64,000 nucleotides of DNA from Pseudomonas frederiksbergensis (GCF_017114915.1 NZ_JAAUOE010000006.1:62001-126000); one strand, 5' to 3'; positions 11,327 to 29,587 are shown, counted from the first letter of the stretch. Numbers and translations are program-made. The notes: a model not told the origin generated them from the letters alone.

Positions 11327-12488
11327 CGGCAAACCCCAGGCTGCCTTGCTTGACCAGTTCGCACAGCAGGCCGCAGCCGTCTTCGTCGCTCAGCCATGGG
11401 CCGAGGTTGTCGACATGCAGGGCATCGGCGGCGCAGATCATTTTCAGCAGCTCGCGCAGCTTGCCCGGCAGGTAACGGCTCTGGCCGCTGGCGAACAGCA
11501 GCAGATCGTCGTCGACTTCCGACCAGGCCAGGCGCGCGCTCGGGTTGCGGATCAGCACGGCGCCTTCTTCGAGTGCGCTGAGCAGGTCTTGCTCTTCGAC
11601 TTCTTCCGGGCCGACCACCAGTTCCGGGTAGCGTGGCTCGGTCATGAACTGGCCGAACCAGGTCAGCAGCAAGCGCTCGTCGCTCATGTGCTCAGCCAGC
11701 AAGCTTTTCAGGCGATCGAGGGCATCGTGCTGGATCTGATGAGGATCGACCGCCGGCAGGGCGTCGGCGTCCGTGTAACGCTCTTCGTCCGACAGGAACT
11801 GGCTGAGGAAATCGGTGAAGTGGGTCAGCACTTCAGCGGCGCTCGGTGCGCGGAAACCGACCGAGTAGGTCATGCAATCATCGACAGCTACACCGCTGTG
11901 CGCCAGGCGCGGCGGCAGGTAGAGCATGTCGCCCGGTTCCAGCACCCACTCATCGGTGGCTTCGAAATCGGCGAGGATGCGCAAGTCGGCATGTTGCAGC
12001 AGCGGACTCTCGGAATCGCACATCTGGCCGATTTTCCAGTTGCGCTTGCCGTGGCCCTGCAACAGGAACACGTCGTAGTTATCGAAGTGCGGACCCACGC
12101 TGCCACCCGGAGCGGCGAAGCTGATCATCACGTCGTCGACGCGCCAGCTCGGCAGGAAGCGGAAGTTTTCCAGCAGCTCGGCAACTTCCGGCACGAACTG
12201 GTCGACCGCTTGCACCAGCAGGGTCCATTCACGTTCCGGCAGTTTGCTGAATTCGTCTTCGGCGAACGGGCCGCGGCGCAATTCCCAAGGGCGCTCGCCG
12301 TGCTCGATCACCAGGCGCGATTCGACTTCTTCTTCCAGCGCCAGGCCGGCCAGTTCGTCGGCGTCGATCGGGCTTTCGAAATCAGGAATCGCCTGACGGA
12401 TCAGCAGCGGTTTTTTCTGCCAGTAGTCGCGCAGGAATTCCCGTGCCGTGATGCCGCCCAGAAGTTGAAGAGGAGTATCAGGATTCAT
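11319..12488 (-). CDS. roxA: JmjC/cupin ribosomal oxygenase (uL16 arginine hydroxylase type)
   Basis: This 389-aa cupin 2-oxoglutarate/Fe(II) oxygenase resembles E. coli YcfD/RoxA, which hydroxylates an arginine of ribosomal protein uL16. The iron facial triad is visible as PHFDNYD (His and Asp) and a later His in LAHSGVAV. The C-terminal winged-helix part follows (about 280-389). The ATG at 12488 (MNPDTPLQLL) is used; the earlier in-frame start lacks support. It lies after the purB terminator, so it probably has its own promoter. Confidence 0.87.
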   Translation of the reverse strand: MNPDTPLQLLGGITAREFLRDYWQKKPLLIRQAIPDFESPIDADELAGLALEEEVESRLVIEHGERPWELRRGPFAEDEFSKLPEREWTLLVQAVDQFVPEVAELLENFRFLPSWRVDDVMISFAAPGGSVGPHFDNYDVFLLQGHGKRNWKIGQMCDSESPLLQHADLRILADFEATDEWVLEPGDMLYLPPRLAHSGVAVDDCMTYSVGFRAPSAAEVLTHFTDFLSQFLSDEERYTDADALPAVDPHQIQHDALDRLKSLLAEHMSDERLLLTWFGQFMTEPRYPELVVGPEEVEEQDLLSALEEGAVLIRNPSARLAWSEVDDDLLLFASGQSRYLPGKLRELLKMICAADALHVDNLGPWLSDEDGCGLLCELVKQGSLGFADE

Positions 12489-12526
12489 GTGTAACCTATT
12501 GAAAAAAAGCACTTTTCAGACGGGAA

Positions 12527-12552
12527 TAAAAACGCCCGGCGCTGCCGGGCGT
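12527..12552 (-). terminator. Rho-independent terminator of purB
   Basis: A perfect 8-bp stem CGCCCGGC/GCCGGGCG with a 3-nt loop is followed on the minus strand by a T-rich tail, just after the purB stop. Confidence 0.88.
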
Positions 12553-12574
12553 CTCAAACGGGTAGAGCGGTCGA

Positions 12575-14032
<1,458 letters not shown>

Positions 14033-14072
14033 TTACGCGTTACTGACTACAAAGCGGTACTGCGGGCGCGGT

Positions 14073-14696
14073 TCAGCTGCCGCGCATCAGCGGGTAAAGC
14101 TCTTTAAGCAACTTGCGACGGCTGATCACCAATTGCCAGCGATGGCCGCCCAACTGCCGCCACAGGCGCGCCGAACGAATCCCGGCCAGCAACAGTGCGC
14201 GGATTTTCGAGGCATTGCTCGGTTGCTGCAGGTTGCGCATGTCGCCATGCACCTGGATCCGTTGGCGCAGGGTGCTCAGGGTGTCCTGATACAGCGCGCC
14301 GCAGGCGGCGATCACGTTTTCGTGCGCCGGGCCGAAGTGCTCGACCTGGGACTGAATCTGCGGCAGACGCTTGCCGATCACGTCCAGCATGTCGCCGCGC
14401 TTGGCCAACTGACGCTCCAGCCCCAGCATCGCCAGGGCATAGCGCAGCGGTTCGCGCTGGAGGGTGCTGGGGTCGCGCTCCAGGGCGCCGATCAGTGCGC
14501 GGTAACCGTCACGCAGGTTGATGTCGTCACCGCCATAGACTTCCAGCGTGTCCTTGGGGTCGCGAATCAACAGGCTGCCGAGCATGCAGGTCAGGCCGGC
14601 TTCGTTGGTCTGGCCGGTCTTGGCGATCTTGTCGACCAGCACGGCGGCGAGAAACACACCGCCCAGGGCTGTCAGTTGCTCCTGAGTCGGGCTCAT
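14073..14696 (-). CDS. hflD: high frequency lysogenization protein HflD homologue
   Basis: This 207-aa, largely helical, peripheral membrane-type protein is of the HflD family. In E. coli HflD binds phage lambda CII; its housekeeping role is not settled. Recognised by the N-terminal [17 protein letters not shown] and the C-terminal [14 protein letters not shown]. It overlaps the mnmA stop as ATGA, implying translational coupling. Confidence 0.93.
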   Translation of the reverse strand: MSPTQEQLTALGGVFLAAVLVDKIAKTGQTNEAGLTCMLGSLLIRDPKDTLEVYGGDDINLRDGYRALIGALERDPSTLQREPLRYALAMLGLERQLAKRGDMLDVIGKRLPQIQSQVEHFGPAHENVIAACGALYQDTLSTLRQRIQVHGDMRNLQQPSNASKIRALLLAGIRSARLWRQLGGHRWQLVISRRKLLKELYPLMRGS

Positions 14697-15826
14697 GGGC
14701 GCTGGCCCTTGCTGGTCCAGGGCTCGGCCACTTCGATCACGCCGCCGCCGAGGCAGATTTCGCCGTCGTAGAACACCACGGATTGGCCCGGGGTGACCGC
14801 GCGTTGCGGGTCATCAAAGGTGGCGCGGTAGCCGGTGGCGGTCTTTTCCAGGGTGCAAGGCTGGTCGCTCTGACGATAGCGGACTTTGGCAGTCAGCCTG
14901 CGCGGCTCGGTCAGATCGATCGGGTTGACCCAGTAGATGTCCGAGGCGAGCAGGGCGCGGGAGAACAGCCACGGGTGGTCATTGCCCTGGCCGACGATCA
15001 GCTCGTTGTGCTCCAGGTCCTTGATCAGCACGTACCACGGCTCTTCACCGGCGTCTTTCAGGCCGCCAATGCCCAGGCCCTGGCGTTGGCCGATGGTGTG
15101 GTACATCAGGCCATGGTGGCGACCGATGACTTCGCCTTCGGTGGTCTTGATCTCGCCGGGTTGGGCCGGCAGGTATTGCTTGAGGAAGTCGCTGAAGCGG
15201 CGTTCGCCGATAAAGCAGATCCCGGTGGAATCCTTTTTCTTCGCGGTGGCCAGGTCGTGTTTCTCGGCAATTGCGCGTACTTCGGGTTTTTCCAGTTCGC
15301 CGACCGGGAACAGCGTCTTGGCGATCTGCTCGCCGCCGACGGCGTGCAGGAAGTAGCTCTGATCCTTGTTCGGATCCAGGCCCTTGAGCAACTCGGTGCG
15401 GCCATCGACGTCGCGGCGGCGCACATAGTGGCCGGTGGCGATCAGATCGGCGCCGAGCATCATGGCGTAATCGAGGAACGCCTTGAACTTGATCTCGCGG
15501 TTGCACAGGATGTCCGGGTTCGGCGTGCGACCGGCCTTGTATTCGGCCAGGAAGTGCTCGAACACGTTATCCCAGTACTCGGCGGCGAAGTTGGCGGTGT
15601 GCAGCTTGATGCCAATCTTGTCGCACACGGCCTGGGCGTCCGCCAGGTCATCCATGGCGGTGCAGTATTCCGTTCCATCGTCTTCTTCCCAGTTCTTCAT
15701 GAACAGGCCTTCCACCTCATAACCCTGCTCGATCAGCAGGAGGGCGGAAACGGAAGAGTCCACGCCGCCGGACATACCGACAATGACGCGCTTCTTTTGT
15801 GTGGCAGAAGGGGCTGGATCACGCAT
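14693..15826 (-). CDS. mnmA: tRNA-specific 2-thiouridylase
   Basis: This enzyme makes the 2-thio group of s2U34 in tRNA-Lys, -Glu and -Gln, using ATP and sulfur relayed by the Tus proteins. At 377 aa it has the PP-loop SGGVDSS near residue 20. The catalytic cysteines lie in the [12 protein letters not shown] and [12 protein letters not shown] regions. The partner sulfur-relay genes tusD-C-B-E are 22 kb away in this window. It follows nudJ by 59 bp. Confidence 0.97.
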   Translation of the reverse strand: MRDPAPSATQKKRVIVGMSGGVDSSVSALLLIEQGYEVEGLFMKNWEEDDGTEYCTAMDDLADAQAVCDKIGIKLHTANFAAEYWDNVFEHFLAEYKAGRTPNPDILCNREIKFKAFLDYAMMLGADLIATGHYVRRRDVDGRTELLKGLDPNKDQSYFLHAVGGEQIAKTLFPVGELEKPEVRAIAEKHDLATAKKKDSTGICFIGERRFSDFLKQYLPAQPGEIKTTEGEVIGRHHGLMYHTIGQRQGLGIGGLKDAGEEPWYVLIKDLEHNELIVGQGNDHPWLFSRALLASDIYWVNPIDLTEPRRLTAKVRYRQSDQPCTLEKTATGYRATFDDPQRAVTPGQSVVFYDGEICLGGGVIEVAEPWTSKGQRP

Positions 15827-15885
15827 AGGGATTCAACGAGTGTCTTGAAAAAGGACGCGATTCTAGCAGGCTCAAGCCTGCAAGG

Positions 15886-16332
15886 CTAAAGAGAAGGGCG
15901 GATCAGTTCGAGGCTGAAGTGTTTACCGTCCAGATAATCATCGATGCAGCGGATGATCAGCTCACTGCGCCAGTTTGCGCGCTGTTGCAGCAGTTCGTCA
16001 CGCGTCAGCCATTTTGCACCGACAATGCCGTCGTCCAATGGATAATCCGGGTGGTGCTGGACGGGTTTTGCGCTGAAGCAGACCCGTTGGTAAGTCACGC
16101 CGTTGCTGGGCGCGGTGTAGAGGTAAATGCCTATTACACCGGTCGGTTCGACGTCCCAGCCGGTTTCCTCGAGGGTCTCGCGCACGGCGGCCTCGATCAG
16201 GGTTTCGTCCGGGTCCAGATGGCCGGCGGGCTGGTTGAGCACCGTTCGTCCGTGCTTGGATTCTTCGACCATCAGGAAGCGGCCATTGTCTTCGACGATG
16301 GTGGCGACGGTGATGTGGGGTAGCCAGTCCAT
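15886..16332 (-). CDS. nudJ: Nudix hydrolase, NudJ type
   Basis: A 148-aa Nudix enzyme resembling E. coli NudJ/YmfB, a phosphatase that acts on nucleoside di- and triphosphates and on HMP-PP. The full Nudix box is present at about residues 38-60 (GHLDPDE, then VRETLEETGW). Its position directly before mnmA is conserved with enterobacteria, which supports the assignment. The ATG at 16332 (MDWLPHITVA) is the first codon of the conserved sequence. Confidence 0.9.
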   Translation of the reverse strand: MDWLPHITVATIVEDNGRFLMVEESKHGRTVLNQPAGHLDPDETLIEAAVRETLEETGWDVEPTGVIGIYLYTAPSNGVTYQRVCFSAKPVQHHPDYPLDDGIVGAKWLTRDELLQQRANWRSELIIRCIDDYLDGKHFSLELIRPSL

Positions 16333-16365
16333 GAAGCTTCCTCAAATTAAAATTTGAAACCCGAG

Positions 16366-16461
16366 CCCTGTAGGAGCTGGCTTGCCAGCGAAGGCGGTGG
16401 GTCAGTCAATCGAAGTCTCGGATGATAAACCGCTTTCGCTGGCAAGCCAGCTCCTACAGGG
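16366..16461. repeat. REP doublet (REPIN-like), GGCTTGCCAGCG variant
   Basis: Two inverted REP units, CTGTAGGAGCTGGCTTGCC and its complement, enclose a spacer of about 40 bp (96 bp in total). It lies between nudJ and the idh terminator. The core reads GAGCTGG rather than the GAGCGGG of the other copies in the window. Confidence 0.85.
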
Positions 16462-16480
16462 TTTTGAGGTTTGGCAGATA

Positions 16481-16515
16481 GAAAACACAAACCCCGGCAC
16501 GAGGCCGGGGTTTGT
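16481..16515 (-). terminator. Rho-independent terminator of idh
   Basis: A perfect 12-bp stem (ACAAACCCCGGC/GCCGGGGTTTGT) with a 5-nt loop is followed on the minus strand by TTTTC, just after the idh stop. Confidence 0.85.
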
Positions 16516-16532
16516 GATGCTCCCTTACAACC

Positions 16533-19264
<2,732 letters not shown>

Positions 19265-20521
19265 ATGGGATACAAGAAGATTCAGGTTCCAGCCGTTGGC
19301 GAAAAAATCACCGTCAACGCGGACCATTCTCTCAATGTTCCTAACAACCCGATCATCCCCTTCATCGAAGGCGATGGTATTGGCGTTGATATCAGCCCGG
19401 TCATGATCAAGGTTGTCGATGCTGCTGTTAAGAAGGCTTACGGCGGCGAGCGCAAAATTTCCTGGATGGAAGTCTACGCCGGGGAGAAAGCGACTCAGGT
19501 TTACGATCAGGACACCTGGCTGCCTCAGGAAACCCTGGACGCGGTCAAGGATTACGTGGTTTCCATCAAGGGCCCTCTGACCACACCAGTCGGCGGCGGC
19601 ATCCGTTCCCTGAACGTGGCCCTGCGTCAGCAGCTTGACCTGTATGTGTGCCTGCGCCCGGTGCGCTGGTTCGAAGGCGTGCCGAGCCCGGTCAAGAAGC
19701 CAGGCGACGTCGACATGACTATCTTCCGCGAAAACTCGGAAGACATTTATGCCGGTATCGAATGGAAGGCCGGTTCGCCGGAAGCGACCAAGATCATCAA
19801 GTTCCTTAAAGAAGAAATGGGCGTCACCAAGATCCGTTTCGACGAAAACTGCGGTATCGGCGTCAAGCCGGTTTCCCTGGAAGGCACCAAGCGTCTGGCG
19901 CGCAAAGCCCTGCAGTACGTGGTCGACAATGATCGCGACTCGCTGACCATCGTGCACAAAGGCAACATCATGAAGTTCACCGAAGGTGCCTTCAAGGAAT
20001 GGGCCTACGAAGTGGCCGCCGAAGAATTCGGTGCGACCCTGCTCGACGGCGGTCCGTGGATGCAGTTCAAGAACCCGAAAACCGGCAAGAACGTCATCGT
20101 CAAGGACGCCATCGCCGACGCCATGCTCCAGCAGATCCTGCTGCGCCCGGCCGAGTACGATGTGATCGCGACTCTGAACCTCAACGGCGACTACCTCTCC
20201 GACGCCCTGGCGGCTGAAGTGGGCGGTATCGGTATTGCGCCGGGTGCCAACCTGTCCGACACCGTGGCGATGTTCGAGGCGACCCACGGTACTGCGCCGA
20301 AGTACGCCGGCAAGGACCAGGTCAACCCGGGTTCGTTGATCCTGTCCGCCGAGATGATGTTGCGTCACATGGGCTGGACCGAAGCGGCCGATCTGATCAT
20401 CAAGGGCACTAATGGCGCGATTTCGGCCAAGACCGTGACCTATGACTTCGAGCGTTTGATGGACGGGGCGAAACTGCTGTCGTCTTCTGCGTTTGGTGAT
20501 GCGCTCATCTCGCATATGTAA
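19265..20521 (+). CDS. icd: isocitrate dehydrogenase (NADP+), homodimeric type
   Basis: This 418-aa enzyme is of the E. coli Icd family, converting isocitrate to 2-oxoglutarate with NADP+. Conserved parts include the [12 protein letters not shown] region, which contains the serine that AceK phosphorylates in E. coli, the metal-binding region around [10 protein letters not shown], and the cofactor loop [13 protein letters not shown]. The ATG at 19265 is used because the upstream frame is not conserved and TGGAG lies before it. A 13-bp tandem duplication spans the stop codon. A terminator follows. Confidence 0.97.
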   Translation: MGYKKIQVPAVGEKITVNADHSLNVPNNPIIPFIEGDGIGVDISPVMIKVVDAAVKKAYGGERKISWMEVYAGEKATQVYDQDTWLPQETLDAVKDYVVSIKGPLTTPVGGGIRSLNVALRQQLDLYVCLRPVRWFEGVPSPVKKPGDVDMTIFRENSEDIYAGIEWKAGSPEATKIIKFLKEEMGVTKIRFDENCGIGVKPVSLEGTKRLARKALQYVVDNDRDSLTIVHKGNIMKFTEGAFKEWAYEVAAEEFGATLLDGGPWMQFKNPKTGKNVIVKDAIADAMLQQILLRPAEYDVIATLNLNGDYLSDALAAEVGGIGIAPGANLSDTVAMFEATHGTAPKYAGKDQVNPGSLILSAEMMLRHMGWTEAADLIIKGTNGAISAKTVTYDFERLMDGAKLLSSSAFGDALISHM

Positions 20522-20546
20522 GCCGCATATGTAAGCGAATCAGCAC

Positions 20547-20574
20547 AAAAAAACCGCCTTCGGGCGGTTTTTTT
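20547..20574. terminator. bidirectional terminator between icd and cspD
   Basis: Stem ACCGCC/GGCGGT with a TTCG tetraloop, flanked by A7 and T7. It can end icd on the + strand and cspD on the minus strand. Confidence 0.92.
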
Positions 20575-20595
20575 ATGACTGGATGACAGGTTGCG

Positions 20596-20877
20596 TCAGC
20601 TCGACACTGTTTCTTGCCTGGTGGCAGGTGCAGTCTGTTCGTTCGGGGATGTGGCAGGCGCGATCTTTATGGCATGCAACCCTTTGGGGCCCTGAATGAT
20701 CTCGAATTTAACGATTTGCCCAGCCTTGAGGGTCTTGTATCCCTCCATTTCAATGGCCGAATAGTGGGCAAAGAAATCGATTTGTTTTCCGTCCTCGTCG
20801 CGACCTTCTCTGGCGTCGGTATTAATGAAGCCGAACCCCTTGGCATTGTTGAACCATTTCACCTTGCCAACTGACAT
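20596..20877 (-). CDS. cspD: cold-shock domain protein, CspD-like
   Basis: A 93-aa single-stranded nucleic-acid-binding cold-shock protein. The RNP1 motif is KGFGFI and the RNP2-like motif is FFAHYSAI. Compared with usual CspD proteins, which read about GRDEDLFAHYSAI, there is extra sequence ([14 protein letters not shown]) in the loop between the two motifs, and a polar tail. The second ATG (20877, MSVGKVKWF) is chosen because GAGGG sits about 8 nt before it and only 2 nt before the first ATG. It is divergent from clpS, as in other pseudomonads. Confidence 0.9.
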   Translation of the reverse strand: MSVGKVKWFNNAKGFGFINTDAREGRDEDGKQIDFFAHYSAIEMEGYKTLKAGQIVKFEIIQGPKGLHAIKIAPATSPNEQTAPATRQETVSS

Positions 20878-21102
20878 ACCCATATCCCTCTGCAACAGAC
20901 TCCATCACTGGAGTATCATCCAGTACATCCGCAGTCTAATCTTGCAAACAGGATTGACTCCGCGGACCTTTTTTACCCACTGTGGGCTCTATTGTTTGTA
21001 ACACCGATTTTCCGATAGTCAAGGTGACCGGGCAGTCGGAGTTGAAAACGTGTGTAGACGCCCCCACCACTGTATTTGCACAACTGACGAACCTTTCTTT
21101 CC

Positions 21103-21465
21103 ATGCATGCAATCAGCCAGATTCGACTAACATTCAATCAGGATCGCCCTGATTTACACGACGACGATTCCGCAGGCATTGCTGTTCAGGAGGCCAAGCC
21201 TGCTTTACAGGCGCCGCCTATGTACAAGGTGGTTTTGTTCAACGATGACTACACACCGATGGATTTCGTCGTCGAAGTGCTCGAGGTGTTTTTTAACCTG
21301 AATCGCGAGCTGGCGACCAAGGTCATGCTGGCCGTCCACACAGAAGGACGGGCAGTATGTGGAGTGTTTACCCGCGACATCGCCGAGACCAAGGCCATGC
21401 AGGTCAACCAGTACGCCAGGGAAAGCCAGCATCCGCTACTCTGTGAAATCGAGAAGGACGGTTAA
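21103..21465 (+). CDS. clpS: ATP-dependent Clp protease adaptor
   Basis: This 120-aa adaptor binds N-degron substrates (N-terminal Leu, Phe, Trp, Tyr) and delivers them to ClpAP. The conserved core [20 protein letters not shown] contains the acidic residues that contact the substrate amino group, and the second half contacts the ClpA N-domain. It precedes clpA by 30 bp. No strong Shine-Dalgarno is seen before the ATG at 21103, but the sequence from that Met matches relatives. Confidence 0.96.
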   Translation: MHAISQIRLTFNQDRPDLHDDDSAGIAVQEAKPALQAPPMYKVVLFNDDYTPMDFVVEVLEVFFNLNRELATKVMLAVHTEGRAVCGVFTRDIAETKAMQVNQYARESQHPLLCEIEKDG

Positions 21466-21495
21466 TCGCCGACCACTTGGGTATGAGGTGAAGCT

Positions 21496-23766
<2,271 letters not shown>

Positions 23767-23784
23767 CGTTAACCGCAACAAAGC

Positions 23785-23809
23785 AAAAGGCGCCGAAAGG
23801 CGCCTTTTT
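23785..23809 (+). terminator. Rho-independent terminator of clpA
   Basis: A 10-bp stem AAAAGGCGCC/GGCGCCTTTT with a GAAA tetraloop and a T run, 19 bp after the clpA stop. Confidence 0.92.
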
Positions 23810-23825
23810 GCTGTCTGCCAGATGT

Positions 23826-23936
23826 GATCGTTCCCACGCGCAGCAAAGGAATGCAGCCCGGGACGCTCCGCGTCCCTTCAAAAGCCGAACGCAGAGCGTC
23901 CGTTGAGGCATTCCCACGCAGAGCGTGGGAACGATC
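23826..23936. repeat. 111-bp multi-hairpin repeat, copy 2
   Basis: Same element as at 10778, 34756 and 50748, with ends GATCGTTCCCACGC and GCGTGGGAACGATC. It sits between the convergent clpA and infA terminators. It is very close to copy 4, both carrying the degenerate left arm GCGCAGCAAAGGAATG. Confidence 0.88.
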
Positions 23937-23943
23937 CGCAAAC

Positions 23944-23972
23944 AAAAACGCCCGGCATGGCCGGGCGTTTTG
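23944..23972. terminator. terminator of infA (symmetric)
   Basis: A 12-bp stem AAAACGCCCGGC/GCCGGGCGTTTT with a 3-nt loop, 12 bp after the infA stop. The flanking A and T runs let it work on both strands. Confidence 0.9.
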
Positions 23973-23983
23973 TATTGACTTGA

Positions 23984-24202
23984 TTAGCGAGCGCGGTAGG
24001 TGATGCGCCCTTTGCTCAAGTCATAGGGCGTCAGCTCGACGCGCACTTTGTCGCCGGTAAGAATACGAATGTAGTTCTTGCGCATCTTGCCGGAGATGTG
24101 CGCGGTTACGACGTGCCCATTTTCCAACTCCACACGAAACATGGTGTTGGGCAGGGTGTCGACGACAGTGCCTTCCATTTCGAAGCTGTCTTCTTTCGAC
24201 AT
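23984..24202 (-). CDS. infA: translation initiation factor IF-1
   Basis: This 72-aa S1-fold factor binds the ribosomal A site during initiation. The sequence [20 protein letters not shown] through KGRITYRAR is the full-length family form. The ATG at 24202 has GAGGGC about 9 nt upstream; the longer frame is not conserved. Its position between clpA and the N-degron transferase genes is conserved in gamma-proteobacteria. Confidence 0.97.
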
Positions 24203-24302
24203 GCAGTAAAGCCCTCGGTGTCCAATGAATGGCCCGGTGCAACTGCGCCAGGCAAAAGCGGCGTGCATTGTGCCCGAAAAGTGGGGTTTAAGCCAAGAGG
24301 TT

Positions 24303-25010
24303 CTAGCTCAGGATGACCCAGCGTTGATTAATCAGCAGTTCGATAGGGCGATATTGGGTCTTGTAGCTCATTTTTTTGCAGTTTTTGATCCAGTAGCCCA
24401 GATAGACCGCCTCCAGCTCCAGGCGCCGGGCTTCGGCGATCTGCCAGAGAATCGCGTAACGTCCCAGGCTGCGGCGCTCCTCATCGGGCTCGTAGAAGGT
24501 GTAGACCGCTGACAGACCGTTGGGCAGCAAATCGGTAACGGCCACTGCCACCAGCCGGCCTTCGAGGCGAAATTCGTAGAAGCGGGAGAACGGCAGGTCA
24601 CGTACCAGGAAGGTCGAAAACTGGTCGCGGCTCGGCGGATACATATCGCCATCGGCGTGGCGTTGTTCGATGTAGCGCTGATACAGGTCGAAGTACTCTT
24701 CGCTGAACTTTGGCCGGGCCGGGCGCACCTGCAAATCGGCATTGCGTTTGAGAATGCGTTTCTGCTGACGGTTGGGGGTGAATTGCGCCACAGGAATGCG
24801 CGCCGGTACGCACGCATTGCAATGCTGGCAATGGGGCCGGTAGAGATGATCGCCACTGCGACGAAAGCCCATTTCCGACAGGTCTGCATAGACATGCACA
24901 TCCATGGGCTGACTAGGGTCGAGGAACAGCGTCGTGGCCTGTTCATCGGGCAGATAACTGCAAGAGTGGGGCTGAGTGGCATAGAACTTCAAACGCGCCA
25001 ACTCGGTCAT
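24303..25010 (-). CDS. bpt: aspartate/glutamate leucyltransferase
   Basis: This 235-aa ATE1/Bpt family enzyme transfers Leu from Leu-tRNA to proteins with N-terminal Asp or Glu, making them ClpS/ClpAP targets. The N-terminal cysteine-rich segment HCQHCNAC and the central RYIEQRH and [14 protein letters not shown] blocks are typical. The ATG at 25010 with GAGGG upstream is chosen over an in-frame TTG two codons earlier. It lies next to aat and close to clpS-clpA, which is functionally coherent. Confidence 0.95.
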
Positions 25011-25098
25011 GATCAACCCTCGGGATAAACTTTTGATAAGGGAGCGTTTTCAATTCGTCTCCCCCGCATTAAGTGTAAGCCACACACGCCAATGTCGC

Positions 25099-25779
25099 TC
25101 AGCAAACCCAGGTGGCACGGCCGGGTTGATCCAGGTGTCGCGCAAGGTAGCCGGCAAACTCGCTGCGGGGAATCGCCCGGGCGCCCAGGCTGTGCAGATG
25201 ATCGGTAGGCATCTGGCAATCGATCAGTACAAAACCTGAGTCTTTCAGATGCCGCACCAGTGTGGCAAAGCCATATTTTGAAGCGTTGTCGGCGCGGCTG
25301 AACATCGACTCGCCGAAAAACAGCTGCCCCATGGCCAGGCCGTAGAGCCCGCCAACCAGCGCGCCATCGTCCCAGACTTCCACCGAATGGGCGTACCCGC
25401 GCTTGTGCAGTTCGATGTAGGCGTGCTGCATTTCCTGGGTGATCCAGGTGCCATCAGCGTACTCGCGCGGTGCGGCGCAGGCGCGGATGACCGCGACAAA
25501 ATCCCGATCGAAGGTCACTTGATAGCGTTGCTGGCGCAGCAGTTTGTTCAGGCTGCGAGAGACATGCAGTTCATCGGGAAACAGCACCGTGCGCGGATCC
25601 GGCGACCACCAGAGAATCGGTTGGCCTTCCGAGAACCATGGAAAGCAGCCATGGCGATACGCCTGAATCAGACGGTCGGCAGACAGATCGCCGCCCGCGG
25701 CCAGCAACCCGTTGGGGTCGCGCATGGCTTTTTCCAGTGGCGGAAAGGTCAGTGTGTTGCGTTGTAACCAAGTCAGCAT
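25099..25779 (-). CDS. aat: leucyl/phenylalanyl-tRNA-protein transferase
   Basis: This 226-aa enzyme adds Leu or Phe to N-terminal Lys or Arg, creating primary N-degrons for ClpS. Conserved blocks are [26 protein letters not shown] and GESMFS. The ATG at 25779 ([10 protein letters not shown]) gives the usual length. The frame extends 24 codons upstream to a TTG overlapping trxB, but that part is Pro/Ser-rich and not conserved. With Bpt it supplies substrates to ClpSAP. Confidence 0.95.
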   Translation of the reverse strand: MLTWLQRNTLTFPPLEKAMRDPNGLLAAGGDLSADRLIQAYRHGCFPWFSEGQPILWWSPDPRTVLFPDELHVSRSLNKLLRQQRYQVTFDRDFVAVIRACAAPREYADGTWITQEMQHAYIELHKRGYAHSVEVWDDGALVGGLYGLAMGQLFFGESMFSRADNASKYGFATLVRHLKDSGFVLIDCQMPTDHLHSLGARAIPRSEFAGYLARHLDQPGRATWVC

Positions 25780-25847
25780 GGCATCCGGGCTTGCAGAAGG
25801 GGAGGGCGGTGGCGGGCTGGCGAGCCCGCCTGATGGAAGGTTAACCG

Positions 25848-27113
<1,266 letters not shown>

Positions 27114-29519
27114 TTGAAGAAATCCACCGCAGCACCTAAAACAGTCGTTCCGCTCTGGCGGCAGCAATTGCACTACCGGCTCAAGGAAGGTGCATTGATC
27201 GCCATTGGCGCGTTGTGCCTGTTCCTGATGATGGCCTTGTTGACCTATGGCAAGGACGATCCGGGCTGGAGCCATAACAGCAAGATCGACGATGTGCAGA
27301 ACTTCGGCGGGCCTGCCGGCTCTTACAGCGCCGACATCCTGTTCATGGTCCTGGGTTACTTCGCCTACATTTTCCCGTTGCTGCTGGCGATCAAGGCCTA
27401 TCAGATCTTTCGCCAACGCCACGAGCCGTGGGAGTGGAGCGGCTGGCTGTTCTCCTGGCGCTTGATCGGCCTGGTGTTTCTGGTGCTGTCAGGCGCGGCA
27501 CTGGCCCACATCCATTTTCATGCGGCGACCGGTCTGCCGGCCGGCGCGGGCGGCGCTTTGGGTGAAAGCCTCGGCGATCTGGCCAAAAACGCGTTGAACA
27601 TCCAGGGCAGTACGCTGCTGTTCATCGCGCTGTTCCTGTTCGGCCTGACGGTGTTCACCGACCTGTCGTGGTTCAAGGTGATGGACGTTACCGGCAAGAT
27701 CACCCTCGATCTGTTCGAACTGTTTCAGGGCGCGGCCAATCGTTGGTGGGCGGCCCGTACCGAACGCAAGCAACTGGTTGCCCAATTGCGTGAAGTCGAC
27801 GATCGCGTGCATGACGTGGTTGCACCGACCGTCACCGACAAACGCGAGCAGGCCAAGGTCAAGGAGCGCCTGATCGAACGCGAGCAGGCCCTGAGCAAGC
27901 ACATGTCCGAGCGCGAGAAACAGGTGCCGCCGGTGATTGCCCCGGCTCTGCCCAAACCGGCCGCCCCGAGCAAACGCGTAGAGAAAGAGAAACAGGCGCC
28001 GTTGTTCGTCGACAGCGCCGTGGAAGGCACCTTGCCGCCGATCTCGATTCTCGACCCCGCGGAAAAGAAACAACTCAATTATTCGCCTGAATCCCTGGCG
28101 GCCGTCGGCCACTTGCTGGAAATCAAGCTCAAGGAATTCGGCGTCGAAGTCGCGGTGGATTCGATTCACCCGGGCCCGGTCATTACCCGTTACGAAATCC
28201 AGCCTGCCGCCGGGGTTAAAGTCAGCCGCATCGCCAACCTGGCCAAAGACCTGGCCCGCTCCCTGGCCGTGACCAGTGTGCGTGTGGTGGAAGTGATTCC
28301 GGGCAAGACCACGGTCGGTATCGAGATCCCTAACGAAGACCGGCAGATCGTACGGTTCTCCGAGGTCTTGTCGACCCCCGAGTACGATAATTTCAAGTCG
28401 CCGGTCACCCTGGCCCTGGGTCATGACATCGGCGGCAAGCCGGTCATCACTGACCTGGCGAAAATGCCGCACTTGCTGGTGGCCGGCACGACCGGTTCCG
28501 GTAAGTCGGTGGGCGTGAACGCGATGATCCTGTCGATTCTGTTCAAGTCGGGCCCTGAAGACGCCAAGCTGATCATGATCGACCCGAAAATGCTTGAACT
28601 GTCGATCTACGAAGGCATCCCGCACCTGTTGTGCCCGGTGGTCACCGACATGAAGGACGCTGCCAACGCTTTGCGCTGGAGCGTCGCCGAGATGGAACGG
28701 CGCTACAAACTGATGGCGAAGATGGGTGTGCGTAACCTGTCGGGCTTCAACGCCAAGGTCAAGGAAGCCCAGGACGCTGGCGAGCCGTTGAGCGATCCGC
28801 TGTACAAGCGCGAGAGCATCCACGACGAGGCGCCGCTGCTGCAGAAGCTGCCGACCATCGTCGTGGTGGTCGACGAATTCGCCGACATGATGATGATCGT
28901 CGGCAAGAAGGTTGAAGAACTGATCGCCCGTATCGCCCAGAAGGCGCGTGCGGCGGGCATCCATTTGATCCTTGCGACCCAGCGTCCGTCGGTGGACGTG
29001 ATCACCGGTCTGATCAAGGCGAACATCCCGACCCGTATGGCGTTCCAGGTGTCGAGCAAGATCGATTCGCGGACCATCATCGACCAGGGCGGCGCCGAAC
29101 AACTGCTGGGCCACGGTGATATGTTGTACATGCCGCCGGGCACCAGCCTGCCGATTCGTGTTCACGGCGCATTCGTGTCCGATGACGAGGTGCACCGGGT
29201 GGTTGAAGCCTGGAAGTTGCGCGGCGCGCCGGAATACAACGATGACATTCTCGCCGGTGTCGAAGAGGCTGGTAGCGGCTTTGAAAACGGCGGCGGTGGC
29301 GGTGAAGATGATGCCGAAACCGACGCGCTCTACGACGAAGCGGTGCAGTTCGTCCTGGAAAGCCGTCGCGCATCCATCTCCGCGGTTCAGCGCAAGCTGA
29401 AAATCGGCTACAACCGCGCGGCGCGCATGATCGAAGCCATGGAAATGGCCGGGGTCGTAACGTCCATGAACACCAACGGTTCGCGTGAAGTCCTGGCCCC
29501 TGGCCCGGTGCGCGACTGA
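27114..29519 (+). CDS. ftsK: DNA translocase FtsK
   Basis: This 801-aa septal DNA pump clears the chromosome terminus and activates XerCD recombination. It has an N-terminal membrane part with about four hydrophobic segments (residues 22-45, 75-100, 115-138, 165-185) and a charged linker that is short compared with E. coli. The RecA-like motor has GTTGSGKS (Walker A) and [10 protein letters not shown] (Walker B), followed by a C-terminal winged-helix gamma domain ([21 protein letters not shown]). The start is a TTG at 27114 with AGGA upstream; no ATG fits better. Confidence 0.97.
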   Translation: MKKSTAAPKTVVPLWRQQLHYRLKEGALIAIGALCLFLMMALLTYGKDDPGWSHNSKIDDVQNFGGPAGSYSADILFMVLGYFAYIFPLLLAIKAYQIFRQRHEPWEWSGWLFSWRLIGLVFLVLSGAALAHIHFHAATGLPAGAGGALGESLGDLAKNALNIQGSTLLFIALFLFGLTVFTDLSWFKVMDVTGKITLDLFELFQGAANRWWAARTERKQLVAQLREVDDRVHDVVAPTVTDKREQAKVKERLIEREQALSKHMSEREKQVPPVIAPALPKPAAPSKRVEKEKQAPLFVDSAVEGTLPPISILDPAEKKQLNYSPESLAAVGHLLEIKLKEFGVEVAVDSIHPGPVITRYEIQPAAGVKVSRIANLAKDLARSLAVTSVRVVEVIPGKTTVGIEIPNEDRQIVRFSEVLSTPEYDNFKSPVTLALGHDIGGKPVITDLAKMPHLLVAGTTGSGKSVGVNAMILSILFKSGPEDAKLIMIDPKMLELSIYEGIPHLLCPVVTDMKDAANALRWSVAEMERRYKLMAKMGVRNLSGFNAKVKEAQDAGEPLSDPLYKRESIHDEAPLLQKLPTIVVVVDEFADMMMIVGKKVEELIARIAQKARAAGIHLILATQRPSVDVITGLIKANIPTRMAFQVSSKIDSRTIIDQGGAEQLLGHGDMLYMPPGTSLPIRVHGAFVSDDEVHRVVEAWKLRGAPEYNDDILAGVEEAGSGFENGGGGGEDDAETDALYDEAVQFVLESRRASISAVQRKLKIGYNRAARMIEAMEMAGVVTSMNTNGSREVLAPGPVRD

Positions 29520-29587
29520 TCCGGTATTGAAAGGGGCGGCGTCTTGAGGCGCTGCCCGCACTCCCACGAATGTTTATGAGGACTCCC

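Noticed and set aside
9842-12513. 15-bp sequence AGTGCTTTTTTTCAA at 9842-9856, inverted at 12499-12513
   Set aside because: A match of this length with a homopolymer run is expected by chance in 64 kb; no matching spacing to genes.
27489-29567. 692-codon minus strand frame
   Set aside because: Antisense shadow of ftsK.
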